DNA from: Vicinamibacterales bacterium
GTDB lineage: Bacteria; Acidobacteriota; Vicinamibacteria; Vicinamibacterales; UBA8438
Reading direction: 5' to 3'
Assembly (NCBI GenBank): GCA_958296065.1
Contig: CATQHX010000073.1
Location: forward strand, 1-64,000
DNA: 64,000 nucleotides
The position numbers and the translations under genes were made by a program. The notes beneath the pieces are model-generated. The model made no database searches, had not been told where the DNA came from, and saw only the letters and a list, made by a program, of their open reading frames with translations. Positions within the stretch are counted from its first letter, which is position 1, and each line of letters begins with the position of its first letter. Positions 43,544 through 53,079 of this stretch are shown one piece after another.

Positions 43544-44806
43544 CTACAGTCGTTCCTCGCGCAGCGCCCTGGCGCCGGAGACCGCCCGCGCCACGTGCTC
43601 CCGGGTGTTGTAGACGTGCGGACAGATCCGCAGGCCGCCCGTGGCGGCGCACGCGATGCCGTGCCGTTCGTACAACGCGTTCACGAAAGCCCCGCGCCGC
43701 GCCGGGTCCACCACCGCGATGGCGACGCCGCCGCTCAGCTCGGGCTCCATGGGCGTCACCAGCTCGAAGGCCGCCTCCTTGAGCCCGGTCTTCAGCATGG
43801 TCGCCAGCTCGACGACGCGCGCCTCGATGCGCTGCATCCCGAGACGGTCATGGAACGCGACCGTGGTGCCGACGGCGGCCAGCGCCGCGTCGTCGCGCTG
43901 CCCCAGCGACTCGAACTTCCGCGCGCCCTTCGGCCGGGGCTCCACGGCATTCCCCCAGCTCGGGGCGACGATGCTCGGCCAGATCTCCTGCACCCGGTCG
44001 GCGCGGACATAGAGGAGCCCGACCTCCTTCGGCCCCAGAAACCACTTGTGCGCGCTCCCGGTGAAGGAGTCGCAGCCGAGCTCGCGCAGGTCGACGTCCA
44101 GGGCGCCCCAGCTCTGCGCGCCGTCGACGTGCACGTGAATCCCGCGGCCGTGGGCCACTTCGCACAGCTCGCGCACGGGAAGCCGCAAGCCGCTCACGTT
44201 GGAGACATGGGTAAGGGCGAGAACCCGTGTCCGCGGCGTCAGCGCGCGCTCGAACACGCCGACCAACTCGTCCACGCCCGACGGCGCGACCGGCGTCGTC
44301 ACCTTCTTCACCCCCAATCCGTAGCGGGCGGCCCGGACCTCCCAGGCGACGTTGTTGGTCGGATGGTTCTGATCCCACACCACGACCTCGTCGCCATCGT
44401 CGAGCGGAATCCCGGCGTTGATGACGTTGTTCGCCTCGCTGGTGTTGCGCACCAGCGCAATCTCGTCAGCGGTGACGCCGAGCTGCGCCGCCACCGCCTC
44501 GCGCGACTTCTCGAGCAGCGGACCGAACTTCGCGCGGTTGGGGAAGGAGCAGTCGACGTCGATGTCGCGCGTCAGCCCGCTCACCCGCTCGGCCACCACG
44601 CGCGGCGAGGGACACAGGTTGGCGGCGTTCATCGGCACGCGCTCGTCGCGGAACGCGAACTGGCGTCGCACCTCCTCCCACAGCGCCTCCGACCCCTTGC
44701 CCGGGTGCGACTGCGCGCCGGCGGGACGGCCGGCCAGGAGCGGATGAACGACGCTACCGACCGCGAGCGTCTTCAGGAACCGGCGCCGGTTGGTGTCGAC
44801 GGTCAT
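43544..44806 (-). CDS. Tat-exported class V aminotransferase-fold PLP enzyme
   Basis: A 420-residue PLP enzyme of the cysteine desulfurase/isopenicillin-N-epimerase group. It begins with a twin-arginine signal (NRRRFLKTLAVGSVV), unusual for this fold because PLP must be loaded before export. The PLP lysine is K254 in GSAHKWFLGPKE, the aspartate pairing with the ring is in HVDGAQSWGA, and VRNTSEANNVIN binds phosphate. Desulfurases carry a catalytic cysteine loop that is not obvious here, so an epimerase or lyase role is more likely. The ATG follows CGGAGG. Confidence 0.85.
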   Translation of the reverse strand: MTVDTNRRRFLKTLAVGSVVHPLLAGRPAGAQSHPGKGSEALWEEVRRQFAFRDERVPMNAANLCPSPRVVAERVSGLTRDIDVDCSFPNRAKFGPLLEKSREAVAAQLGVTADEIALVRNTSEANNVINAGIPLDDGDEVVVWDQNHPTNNVAWEVRAARYGLGVKKVTTPVAPSGVDELVGVFERALTPRTRVLALTHVSNVSGLRLPVRELCEVAHGRGIHVHVDGAQSWGALDVDLRELGCDSFTGSAHKWFLGPKEVGLLYVRADRVQEIWPSIVAPSWGNAVEPRPKGARKFESLGQRDDAALAAVGTTVAFHDRLGMQRIEARVVELATMLKTGLKEAAFELVTPMEPELSGGVAIAVVDPARRGAFVNALYERHGIACAATGGLRICPHVYNTREHVARAVSGARALREERL

Positions 44807-45008
44807 CTGTAACCTCCGGGTCACGGCGTTGCAGGTCATCGAGTGTTCCCATAGCCTACTCCCTCGGGCTACCGACCGCTGCCCCCAAAGGAGCAGGTTG
44901 GAGCAGGTTGATGCGATCACGCAGACTCTTCGGCGCCGGGTCGCAACCCCCATCCGACGACGAACGCGTGGCGGTGGGGAGATGGTTGCCGACTTGCCGA
45001 CTGGCGCA

Positions 45009-45674
45009 CTACCGAGTCGCGGCCAGGTCCAGACTCCACTCCGACAGGACGGCATGCCGCGGCCGCCAGGCCGCGCCGGTCCTGCGCCGCTCGAACTGGT
45101 AGGCGCCTACGAAGGAATGCCCGGACCCGAGGCGCCAGCGGACCCCTACGCGAGACCGGGACCGCACGAAGCCTCGGCGTTCGAAGGCCAGCGACTGGTA
45201 CAGCCACGGCGACACGCGCGCGGCGGGGCGCTCGAGCTCCATCTGCTGGCGATAGCGGTTGTAGGCGCCGCTGTCCCGCCTGCCGATATGGCGCTCGTAG
45301 AGCGTCGTGCCCTCTACGCGCACGCCCCGCCGAAGCAGGGGATACGTCAAGGCGGCGTGCAGGCGGTGATCCCGGCCGAAGCCCGAGTTGGAGTCGGTCC
45401 CTGCCCGATTGAGCAGAATGTAGCCGAGCGTCACGCTGGCGACATCGCTCAACGTGAGCTCCACGTCGGTCCTGGCGCGGCGGTCGTACACGCTTCCCAG
45501 CGAGTCCCGGATGCGGGCGACGCCGCCGACCGTCCAGTCGATCCGGTCCGACGCAAGCACGCCGAGCTCGATCTCCGTCCAGGACTGGACGTCGTCGGCG
45601 GCGACCGGACGCGCCCCGACCAGGAAAAACAGCAGGGCAAGCAATGTGAGGCACGGCGCGGCAATCCGGGGCAT
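45009..45674 (-). CDS. DUF2490 outer-membrane-like protein
   Basis: A 221-residue protein with a signal peptide (LTLLALLFFLVGARPVAA) followed by DVQSWTEIELGV, the characteristic start of DUF2490. The rest alternates hydrophobic and arginine-rich beta strands (RVEGTTLYERHIGRRDSGAY, RSRSRVGVRWRLGSGHSFVG), as expected for a small outer-membrane barrel. Function is not established for the family. The ATG at 45674 directly precedes the signal peptide; no good ribosome site is visible. Confidence 0.75.
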   Translation of the reverse strand: MPRIAAPCLTLLALLFFLVGARPVAADDVQSWTEIELGVLASDRIDWTVGGVARIRDSLGSVYDRRARTDVELTLSDVASVTLGYILLNRAGTDSNSGFGRDHRLHAALTYPLLRRGVRVEGTTLYERHIGRRDSGAYNRYRQQMELERPAARVSPWLYQSLAFERRGFVRSRSRVGVRWRLGSGHSFVGAYQFERRRTGAAWRPRHAVLSEWSLDLAATR

Positions 45675-45774
45675 GGAACGGAGAATGAGAATGCAGCGAG
45701 GAACTTCGGGGGCCGAGGACCCGTCTCCCGACTGGTTTACTTCGTCAGGCAGGCCCGACGCGAGCCGCCCGCTC

Positions 45775-45814
45775 AAAAACGAGCGGGCCGCCGTGGCTGC
45801 CCACGACGGCCCGC
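45775..45814 (-). terminator. Rho-independent terminator after the NIPSNAP gene
   Basis: GCGGGCCG (45783-45790) pairs with CGGCCCGC (45807-45814), extended by GTGG/CCAC near the loop. On the minus strand the stem is followed by TTTTT (45775-45779). It lies just after the NIPSNAP stop. Confidence 0.85.
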
Positions 45815-45849
45815 GGGTCCCGGTTCGCGGGAACAGCGCTGCCGGCGAA

Positions 45850-46317
45850 CTACTTGAGGTGCGAGTAGTCGCTGGAGCTCAGCATGAAGACCTCGATCCC
45901 CTCGAGCGGCGCGGGGTACTTCGTGCGGAGCTCGTCCCACTCCGGATCGTCGCGGAACCCGGCCCACACCTCTTCCCGGTGCGCGCGGTCGCGATAGGCC
46001 AGCATCCAGACCAGCCGGTTGGGATTGTCCAGGTTCTGCCAGACCGCGACGATCTCCGCGCCGTGCTTCTCGAAGATCGCGACCTCGCCCTCGCGAAACC
46101 GCTGGTGCAGCTCGTCGATGCCGCCCTTCCCGTCTACCGGCGGCCTGGCCGTGTACATGCGGATCTCGAAGCAGCGCGCGTCGGCGCCCACGTTGTTGGA
46201 CAGATCGGCCGGCAACTGTGCGGCCGGGCCGCACGGCGCGGGTGGATCATCCTGCTCGGCGCTGGCCACGCCGAGGAAGCTAAAGCCGATGATGAGAGCA
46301 AGTGCGAGTGTGCGCAT
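45850..46317 (-). CDS. Exported NIPSNAP-family protein
   Basis: A 155-residue protein; the ATG at 46317 follows GGGGGAT. A signal peptide (TLALALIIGFSFLGVASA) precedes a dimeric alpha-beta barrel domain: CFEIRMYTARP, LHQRFREGEVAIFEKHGAEI, NRLVWMLAYRDRAHREEVW and AGFRDDPEW. This is the NIPSNAP pattern. Exported copies are common in Acidobacteria and Planctomycetes; their ligand is unknown. A clear terminator follows. Confidence 0.85.
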   Translation of the reverse strand: MRTLALALIIGFSFLGVASAEQDDPPAPCGPAAQLPADLSNNVGADARCFEIRMYTARPPVDGKGGIDELHQRFREGEVAIFEKHGAEIVAVWQNLDNPNRLVWMLAYRDRAHREEVWAGFRDDPEWDELRTKYPAPLEGIEVFMLSSSDYSHLK

Positions 46318-46437
46318 CACGATCCCCCTGTGGAAGATTCCCGTATTCTGCACCTGCGCCGGCTCCGCATCTCGACGGCCGGCTCAGGTGCGCGTCGGAC
46401 GGCATTGTATGGCAGTCGGTCGTGTCCCACCAATCGG

Positions 46438-47328
46438 TCAGGGAACCGCTACACACAGCAGGTCCTCACCCACGGTCAGCGCTCCCGCGTAGGACTCGCG
46501 CAGGTAGTCGAGGCTCTCCGCCAGGACCTGCGGCGAGGAGGTGGAGATGTGGGACGCAACGACCCGACCGACCCCGGCCGCGGCGGCCAGCGCGCCCCAG
46601 CCGCTCGGGCTGGCATGCAGGTCGGCTGACCGCCCGGTAGACTCCTCGGCCCGGCCCAAGTGCACGACCAGCACATCCACGTTTCTCGCGAACTCTATAA
46701 AGGCCGGATCCGATCCGTTCTGGTCGCTGCTGAACGCGACGCTGGCGTCTCCCGCATCCACCCGGTACCCGACGGCCGGCACGCCGCCATGAGGAACGCC
46801 GATGCCGGTGACTCGCACATCGCCGTCGCGCCAGACCTCGACGGCACCTCCGGTGACATCGACCGTGATCGGATCGAGCTCAAGACGGCCGGCGAGCACG
46901 CGAAAGACACCTTGCGGGCCGAAGAGCCCGGCCAGCCAGTCGTCGAGCGACGGGAAAACGCCTCCCCCGGATGGACCCGCCACGCGCAACGCCGCCCCGC
47001 GGGGCCAGAGGAGCGCGGGCACCTCGGCGGCGTGGTCGGGATGCAGGTGGCTGAGCGCCAGCAGCGCGACGTCCCCGAGATCCGCGCCGGAAGCATGAAA
47101 GCGCTGCTTGATGCCGCCGCCGGCGTCGACAAGGATGCGACCGACGCCGTCGATCCAGACGAGGTAGCCGGCCGAGGCCCGTCCCGCCGATGCGCCCGGT
47201 CCCCCCGAGCCCAGGATCTGCAACTGCACGCCGTCGGCTTCGCACGCCGCCAATGCCGGCTTCACCGCCAGGAGCCCGAGGACCACGACTACGACGACGA
47301 CGGTCGAGCGGCGCATCCGTTTCAGCAT
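46438..47328 (-). CDS. Exported MBL-fold metallo-hydrolase
   Basis: A 296-residue protein with a signal peptide (STVVVVVVVLGLLAVKPALA) and a metallo-beta-lactamase fold. The zinc motif is SHLHPDHAAE, preceded by ILGSGGPGASAGRASAG and ILVDAGGG as in the arylsulfatase/RNase Z-like branch. Later metal ligands are FSSDQNG and ASHIS. It is a hydrolase of unknown substrate in the periplasm. Start ATG at 47328; the frame continues upstream without family sequence. The lipocalin-like lipoprotein gene lies 61 bases upstream on the same strand. Confidence 0.85.
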   Translation of the reverse strand: MLKRMRRSTVVVVVVVLGLLAVKPALAACEADGVQLQILGSGGPGASAGRASAGYLVWIDGVGRILVDAGGGIKQRFHASGADLGDVALLALSHLHPDHAAEVPALLWPRGAALRVAGPSGGGVFPSLDDWLAGLFGPQGVFRVLAGRLELDPITVDVTGGAVEVWRDGDVRVTGIGVPHGGVPAVGYRVDAGDASVAFSSDQNGSDPAFIEFARNVDVLVVHLGRAEESTGRSADLHASPSGWGALAAAAGVGRVVASHISTSSPQVLAESLDYLRESYAGALTVGEDLLCVAVP

Positions 47329-47389
47329 CGGAAAGACCTTTCGAGTGATTGCAGCAAGAGGTCCGACCAGTGAACCGGGCGCAAGTCCC

Positions 47390-48490
47390 TCAGCCCTGCT
47401 CCGCATCGGGATCGAGCGTGCTGAGTCGGTTCCAGAACACGCTGGTCCGGACATCCTGGCCGTCGACCGTGGAGACCGGGGGCCGCAGGATGAGCTGGTC
47501 GTCGCGGAACTCGAAGGCGCGGGGCGCATCGACGCCGATGCTGTCCGGACTGAGATGACCCGCGCGGTGGTGCACGACGATCCCTTCGTCGGCGTTGACG
47601 CTGAACGGACCGAAGTAGCTGGCGTAGCTGCCCAGCGCGGCGTGCGCCTCCAGCGCCGTCGGCCGGGGCCCTTGGTACAGGCGGCGATCGGGCCGCATCA
47701 GGTGCACCGCCATGTATCCCGACGGCGTGTAGATGAGATAGCCTGCGGCGAACTGCTCCGTGGGAATCTCGGCGCCGTCGAGCGTCCGGCGCTCGATCCG
47801 GTCGATCTCCCAGAATCCGAGGAATCGCCGTCCCTCCTCGCCCAGCTCCGTCGACAGAGGGAGCCTCTCCCATACATTGCGCAACTGGATGCCGGTCGTG
47901 CCGTAGGCGCATCCGCGATCCGTGACGTACGAGTCGGGGCACTGCCGGCCGGGCACCAGGACGAGTCTATCGTTGTCGAACTCGTAGAACGGCTCGAGCC
48001 GGCCGCCGGTCAGCCGCGGGTTGAGACTTCCCGCCAACTGCTGCGATACGAAGCCCTGCGCCTCGTTTACCGCGTAAGGACCGAAGTGCGAGGTATATCG
48101 CTCGACGGCGCTCAGCGCGTCGTCGGGCGCGGGGCCACCGTCCGTACCCGATGCGGCGGCTTCCTCCTGCATGACGAGCGCCATGCGCTCGCCGTCGAAC
48201 ATCACGAAACCCAGAGCAGGCGCCAGACCGATGGTAGGGTGCATGAGCTCGGACAGCGGAGCCCCGGTCTGGTCGTAGCGTTCGACCCGCGCCAGCCTCC
48301 AGGTTCCAACCAGACGCTCGCCCGAATCGAGAACGTCGACCGCGGCCTCGGAAGCCTCGCGGACGTCGGATGCGTCCGGTTCCGGCGGCGACAACGTTGT
48401 CTCGCAAGCGCCGAGGCCCGCCGCAAGAACCGCCGCCACCGCGGCGCGCGCCCGGGACCCGAGTCGTCCAGTGTCCCTCGCTGTCATCAT
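47390..48490 (-). CDS. Lipoprotein with two lipocalin-like domains
   Basis: A 366-residue protein with a lipoprotein signal (AAVAAVLAAGLGAC). Two tandem copies of a lipocalin-like domain (Lipocalin_5 type) are visible: LVGTWRLARVERYDQTGAPL with GFVMFDGERMALVM and YTSHFGPYAVNE in the first; FLGFWEIDRIERRTLDGAE with GYLIYTPSGYMAVHLMR and YASYFGPFSVNADEG in the second. The internal duplication is plain from these paired motifs. It would bind hydrophobic small molecules at the membrane surface; the ligand is unknown. Likely cotranscribed with the MBL-fold gene. Confidence 0.82.
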   Translation of the reverse strand: MMTARDTGRLGSRARAAVAAVLAAGLGACETTLSPPEPDASDVREASEAAVDVLDSGERLVGTWRLARVERYDQTGAPLSELMHPTIGLAPALGFVMFDGERMALVMQEEAAASGTDGGPAPDDALSAVERYTSHFGPYAVNEAQGFVSQQLAGSLNPRLTGGRLEPFYEFDNDRLVLVPGRQCPDSYVTDRGCAYGTTGIQLRNVWERLPLSTELGEEGRRFLGFWEIDRIERRTLDGAEIPTEQFAAGYLIYTPSGYMAVHLMRPDRRLYQGPRPTALEAHAALGSYASYFGPFSVNADEGIVVHHRAGHLSPDSIGVDAPRAFEFRDDQLILRPPVSTVDGQDVRTSVFWNRLSTLDPDAEQG

Positions 48491-48789
48491 CTGCCCACTC
48501 TAACAGCGGTAGCAAAGCACCGCGCCAGGGTCCGCCGTCGACGGTGGCGGAGCTCTCCCGGCAGCACTCCCTCCGGAACGTGCCTTCACTGCGGCCCGCG
48601 TTCCCGGGACCTGGTTCGGCCGGCATGGCTGCTTGTACGGCTCCAGTAGAATGAGGTGGCATTCGGCGGTCATCCGGACGCCGACGAGGGAGCCTTGCTC
48701 CGCATCGAGCCGATGCAGCCCGCCGAGGAACCGTAGGAACCGACATTCCCGGCGCCGACCGAGACACACCTCCCCTCCTGGTATCGCGT

Positions 48790-49896
48790 GTGAAGATTGT
48801 CCACTTCGCCGACCTCCATCTGGATACGGGGTTCGCGTGGGCGGGAGCCGGCGGAACGGCGGCGAGACAGCGCCGGCAGTCGTTGCGCGACTCGCTGGGG
48901 AGCGTCACGGCACTGGCACGCGACCTCGGCGCCGGCGCGCTCTTCTGCGGCGGCGACCTCTACGAGCACGACCGGGTCACCCCCGACACCGGCCGGTTCC
49001 TGCGGGCGACGTTCGCCGATCTCGCCCCCTGCCCCGTCTACCTGGCGCCGGGCAATCACGACTGGTACGGCCCGGACAGTCTCTACGCACTCGTCGACTG
49101 GAGCCCGAACGTCCACGTCTTCGACGAGCCGCGTCTGGAGCCCGTGAGCCTCCGCAACGGTCTGACCCTGTGGGGGGCCGCCCACTGCGCGCCGGCGAAC
49201 ACCGGCAACTTCTTCGAGGGTTTCGCGCCGGACGGCCCCGGCGTGCACGTGGCCCTCTGCCACGCCGCGGAGCGGACCGGGCTCGCTCAACAGGGCAGCG
49301 GGAAACAGCCTCACGCGCCGTTCGACGCGCAGGACATCGAGCGCGCCGGCCTGACCCACGCGTTTCTCGGCCACTATCACCGGCCGCGGGATGCGGCGCG
49401 TCACACCTATCCCGGGAACCCGGATCCGCTGGCTTTCGGGGAAGTAGGCCGGCGCGGCGCGGTGGTGGCGACGATCGGCCCGGACGGCAAGGTGACCACA
49501 GAACGGCGCGACGTCGCCACGACGGCGGCGCACGACCTGACGCTCGACGTCACCGGCTGCTTCTCGCAGCAGGAGGTGCGCAACCGCCTGGCCCGGACGG
49601 CGGACAACCGGCGTGGGGTCGTGCGTCTGACGGTGGAAGGCGAGCTGCATTCCGACGTCGACCTCCGGGGAGACGACTTGCGCCGGACGCTGCTCGAGTT
49701 TTTCGACGCGGTCCAGGTTCGCTTCGGCCCGCTGCGCGCCGGCTACGACATCGAGGGGATCGGCCAGGAGCAAACGGTACGGGGCCAGTTCGTGCGAGAC
49801 GTGCTCGCAGCCAGTCTGCAGGAAGACGAAACCCGGCGTGTGCTGGCGGCCGGCCTGCGGGCACTCGAAGGCCGGACGGACCTGGAGACCCTCTGA
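48790..49896 (+). CDS. SbcD/YhaO-like metallophosphoesterase (DNA repair nuclease)
   Basis: A 368-residue calcineurin-type phosphoesterase starting at GTG. The metal ligands lie in FADLHLDTG, CGGDLYEHD, APGNHDWYG, LCHAAE and GHYHRPRD, the order of Mre11/SbcD nucleases. It would process DNA ends with the ATPase encoded three bases downstream. The C-terminal part (EFFDAVQVRFGPLRAGYDIE) resembles YhaO-type proteins rather than classical SbcD. It lies divergent from the lipocalin-like gene with a 299-base spacer. Confidence 0.87.
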   Translation: MKIVHFADLHLDTGFAWAGAGGTAARQRRQSLRDSLGSVTALARDLGAGALFCGGDLYEHDRVTPDTGRFLRATFADLAPCPVYLAPGNHDWYGPDSLYALVDWSPNVHVFDEPRLEPVSLRNGLTLWGAAHCAPANTGNFFEGFAPDGPGVHVALCHAAERTGLAQQGSGKQPHAPFDAQDIERAGLTHAFLGHYHRPRDAARHTYPGNPDPLAFGEVGRRGAVVATIGPDGKVTTERRDVATTAAHDLTLDVTGCFSQQEVRNRLARTADNRRGVVRLTVEGELHSDVDLRGDDLRRTLLEFFDAVQVRFGPLRAGYDIEGIGQEQTVRGQFVRDVLAASLQEDETRRVLAAGLRALEGRTDLETL

Positions 49897-49899
49897 CCG

Positions 49900-51705
49900 A
49901 TGCGGTTCGAATCGGTTCGCGCGCACCCGTTCGGGCCGTTCGACGACCGGACCCTGGCCCTGACGCCGGGGCTGAACGTCGTCCACGGGTCGAACGAGGC
50001 GGGCAAGTCCACCTGGCACGCGGCGCTGTACGCCGGGCTCTGCGGCCTGCGGCGACGCAAGGGAGCGCTGAGCACGGAGGACAAGCGCTTCCGGGACCGA
50101 CACCGGCCATGGGACGGCAGCGGCGAATGGGCGGTCTCCGCCGTCGTGACCCTGGAGAACGGCCGCCGTGTCGAGTTGCACCACGACCTCGCCCGCAGGG
50201 TCAACTCCAGCGCTGTCGACGCCGACCTGGCGGGGCAGGACTACGCCGGCGGCATCATGCACGACGGCGCACCGGACGGATCACGCTGGCTCGGCCTCAA
50301 CCGCAAGTCCTTCCTCGGCGTGGCCTGCGTCCGGCAGGCGCAGATTCTCGGGCTGTTGGACGATGCCAACGCCCTCCAGGAGGATCTGCAGCGCGCCGCG
50401 GCGACCGCCGGCACCGACGAGACGGCCGCCCGCGCCCTGGAGCTGCTCGCCGCGTACCGCAGGGACCGCGTGGGGTCGGAGCACGCACCGACGAAACCAC
50501 TGCGGACCTCCCGCGAACGTATGGACGCAGCAGTGTCGGCCCTGGAGCGGACGCGGGAGGCCCAGGCGCACTATCTCTCCCGCCAACGCGATGTCGAACG
50601 GCTGGCACGGGAATCGGAATCGCTAGAGGAAGAGGCGGCGGCGTTGCGGGCTGTACGGGCGGCCGAGACCGCCGGCGACGCAGAACGCCGGGCGGCCCAC
50701 GCGGCAGAGCTCCCGGCCCTGTTTCCCGATGGACCTTCTCGCCCCGCGGGTTCCGGGTTGCGGGCCGCGACCGCACTGCGCGTGGCGGCACCCTACCTCG
50801 CGGCGGCCGGGACAGCGGCCGGCATCGGACTGGTTCTGGCCGATTCCGGTCTGTTCGGCCTTCTCGTCGGCGCCCTGGGCCTCGGATATCTGGTGTGGTG
50901 GCGGCTCTCGAAGCGCCGGTCGGCGGCAGCGGCGACAGAGGGGCGGCGGTTGGTCGCGGATCTGCGGGCCGAGGCCGTTCGACTGCGGACCGAGGCCGCG
51001 GCGCTGGCCGAGCCGCTGGACCCCAATGCGCTCGTCGCGGCGCGCGGCGCGCCGCCGGGTCGCCTAGCGGCAGCGGAACACGAGGCCCGCGGTGCGCGCG
51101 CCGCCTGCCACACCGCTCGCGGCCAACTCGAGCAGCTCGCCACCGACCTGCCGAGCATGGCGGATGCGGAAGACGAGCTGGCTGCCGCCAGGGACGAATT
51201 GGAGCGGGTCGAGCAGCTCGACCGGACCCTGGCCCGGACCATGGAGTTCCTGCAACGCGCCGAGGAGCGCGTCCACCGCAACGTTGCGCCCGTGCTTCGC
51301 GCTACCGTCCTCGAATGGCTGCCGGAGGTCACCGGCGGGCGCTACACCGACTGCAAGGTCGATCCCGAATCCCTGCAGGTCGACGTTCGCGACGCCGGTG
51401 GACCCTGGCGGTCAGCGGGACTCCTCTCCCACGGCACCGCCGAGCAGATCTACCTGCTGCTGCGCCTCGCGCTGGCACGGCATCTCGTCACGGACGGCGA
51501 AGTCTGCCCCCTGATCCTGGACGACGCGGTGGCGGCGTGCGACGCCGGGCGCAAGCAGGTCCTGCTGGACACCCTGCACGCGGTCAGCGCCGAGAGCCAG
51601 GTGATCCTGTTCACCCACGAGGAAGACGTGCGGGCGTGGGCGCGGGAGCGCCTGGCGGCGCCGCGGGACCGCCTGACGGAACTGCCCCGTCCCGGCACCG
51701 GGTAG
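49900..51705 (+). CDS. YhaN/SbcC-like AAA ATPase with central membrane hairpin
   Basis: A 601-residue SMC/Rad50-type ATPase. Walker A is GSNEAGKST (residues 30-38), the signature region is LLSHGTAEQIYLLLRLALA, and Walker B is LILDDAVAACD, with a distal VILFTHEED. Between two short coiled coils lies a predicted membrane hairpin (YLAAAGTAAGIGLVLADSG and LFGLLVGALGLGYLVWW) where Rad50 would have its zinc hook. Such a hairpin is known in YhaN-like proteins and suggests membrane-linked DNA processing. The chain is much shorter than SbcC. It starts three bases after its nuclease partner. Confidence 0.86.
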   Translation: MRFESVRAHPFGPFDDRTLALTPGLNVVHGSNEAGKSTWHAALYAGLCGLRRRKGALSTEDKRFRDRHRPWDGSGEWAVSAVVTLENGRRVELHHDLARRVNSSAVDADLAGQDYAGGIMHDGAPDGSRWLGLNRKSFLGVACVRQAQILGLLDDANALQEDLQRAAATAGTDETAARALELLAAYRRDRVGSEHAPTKPLRTSRERMDAAVSALERTREAQAHYLSRQRDVERLARESESLEEEAAALRAVRAAETAGDAERRAAHAAELPALFPDGPSRPAGSGLRAATALRVAAPYLAAAGTAAGIGLVLADSGLFGLLVGALGLGYLVWWRLSKRRSAAAATEGRRLVADLRAEAVRLRTEAAALAEPLDPNALVAARGAPPGRLAAAEHEARGARAACHTARGQLEQLATDLPSMADAEDELAAARDELERVEQLDRTLARTMEFLQRAEERVHRNVAPVLRATVLEWLPEVTGGRYTDCKVDPESLQVDVRDAGGPWRSAGLLSHGTAEQIYLLLRLALARHLVTDGEVCPLILDDAVAACDAGRKQVLLDTLHAVSAESQVILFTHEEDVRAWARERLAAPRDRLTELPRPGTG

Positions 51706-51822
51706 CGGCACGACTGGGACTCCGTGCCGTCGGTCTGGTCGCGCCGCCCGGCGTACAATTGCGGCGGTCCCGTGTCCGACGAGAACGAATCGACCCGGGG
51801 ATGGAATCCAAAGGAGAAAGCG

Positions 51823-53079
51823 ATGCGCGTCACCGTGGCCGGACTGGCTGTCGTCCTCACTCTGATGTTGGTTCCGGCGCCGGGAAGCTCCGTCTCGGGT
51901 CAGCAAGTGACGGGCGGCGACAACCCGGACGACCCGATCACGGCGCTGGTCGGCCGGCTCGACCTGGAACGCTACAAGGCCGTCATCCGGGGCCTCACGC
52001 AGTTCGGTGACCGGCGCCAGGGCACGCAGCGCAACCGCGATGCCGTCGACTGGATCGAGTCCCGGCTCGAGGCGGCCGGCTGCCGCACCGAGCGCATCTA
52101 CTACACCTTCGATCCGCCGCCGCGAACCGGGGGCGGCGGCAGGCGCGCCGCGCCCCTGAACCCGACCGAGCCGACCCCGACCGGCGGCCGCATCGGGCGC
52201 AACGGAAGCGGTCCGGGCGGCAGCTCCATCTTCGGCTACCGCCGCCGCACCGGCGTGGTCCGCGACCCGCTGATGCAGCCGGACGAGACGCTGCGCGCTC
52301 TCAACCTCGAAGAGCCGACCAACGGCGACCGCTCCCAGGTGTACTGCACCAAGTCAGGGACCACCCGACCCGACGAGATGTACATCCTTGGCGCCCACAT
52401 GGACGGGCACGGCTTCGGCGAGGCGGCGGACGACGACGCTTCCGGGACGGCACTGGTCATGGAGCTGGCTCGCATTCTCAGCGCGCCGGACGTGCAGACG
52501 GAGGTCTCGATCCGCTTCGCGCTCTGGAACAACGAGGAAACCGGCCTCAACGGCGCTCGCGCCTACGTCGAGCAGCGGCGCGAGCGCCAGGGCCTGGAGA
52601 ATCCGCCCGGCTCCGGCCTGTACCCCGAACCGCGCTGGCTCGGGATGATCCAGCACGACATGATGCTGTTCGACCACGGCGCGCCGGGACCGGACGGCGT
52701 GGTCAGCCGCGACCAGCGGCGCGAGGCGGACGTCAACATCGAGTTCCAGTCCAACTCGGACCTGGCGAACGAGTCACGCGATCTGGCGTTCCGCTTCAAG
52801 GCCGCCAACGACGCCTACGCCACCGACTACCCGGCGACGGTCGGGCCGCACATGACGAACACCGACTCGACGCCGTTCATGAACGTCACGCCGTCGATCA
52901 GCCTGCGGGAGAACGAGCGCGGAATGCACATCGGGGCCGGCTGGAACCCGCACTGGCACCAGCCGACCGACGTCTTCCACACGTACACGGACGACGACTT
53001 CCGGCTCGGGCTGAACGCGGCGCAGACGACGCTGGCCGCCATCGCCGGGCTGGCCGGGGCGACCGTCACCGCACCCTGA
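51823..53079 (+). CDS. Exported M28-family metallopeptidase
   Basis: A 418-residue protein; the ATG at 51823 follows AAGGAGAAA. A signal peptide (AGLAVVLTLMLVPAPGSSVSG) is followed by the M28 fold: YILGAHMDGHGFGEAADDDA with zinc ligands H and D, ALWNNEETGLNGARAYV with the catalytic E and a ligand E, MIQHDMM with a ligand D, and HQPTDVFHTY with the last H. A glycine/proline-rich insert (PPPRTGGGGRRAAPLNP) splits the N-terminal part. It would act as a periplasmic or secreted aminopeptidase. Confidence 0.87.
   Translation: MRVTVAGLAVVLTLMLVPAPGSSVSGQQVTGGDNPDDPITALVGRLDLERYKAVIRGLTQFGDRRQGTQRNRDAVDWIESRLEAAGCRTERIYYTFDPPPRTGGGGRRAAPLNPTEPTPTGGRIGRNGSGPGGSSIFGYRRRTGVVRDPLMQPDETLRALNLEEPTNGDRSQVYCTKSGTTRPDEMYILGAHMDGHGFGEAADDDASGTALVMELARILSAPDVQTEVSIRFALWNNEETGLNGARAYVEQRRERQGLENPPGSGLYPEPRWLGMIQHDMMLFDHGAPGPDGVVSRDQRREADVNIEFQSNSDLANESRDLAFRFKAANDAYATDYPATVGPHMTNTDSTPFMNVTPSISLRENERGMHIGAGWNPHWHQPTDVFHTYTDDDFRLGLNAAQTTLAAIAGLAGATVTAP

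Noticed and set aside
41234..44812. A 1,192-codon open frame on the plus strand
   Set aside because: It is antisense to the DUF6351 and PLP-enzyme genes, is rich in Arg, His and Val as expected of a mirrored GC-rich frame, and shows no family motif.
48633..52010. A 1,125-codon arginine- and glycine-rich open frame on the plus strand
   Set aside because: It lies in another frame of the nuclease and ATPase genes, which carry complete catalytic motifs. Composition explains its length.
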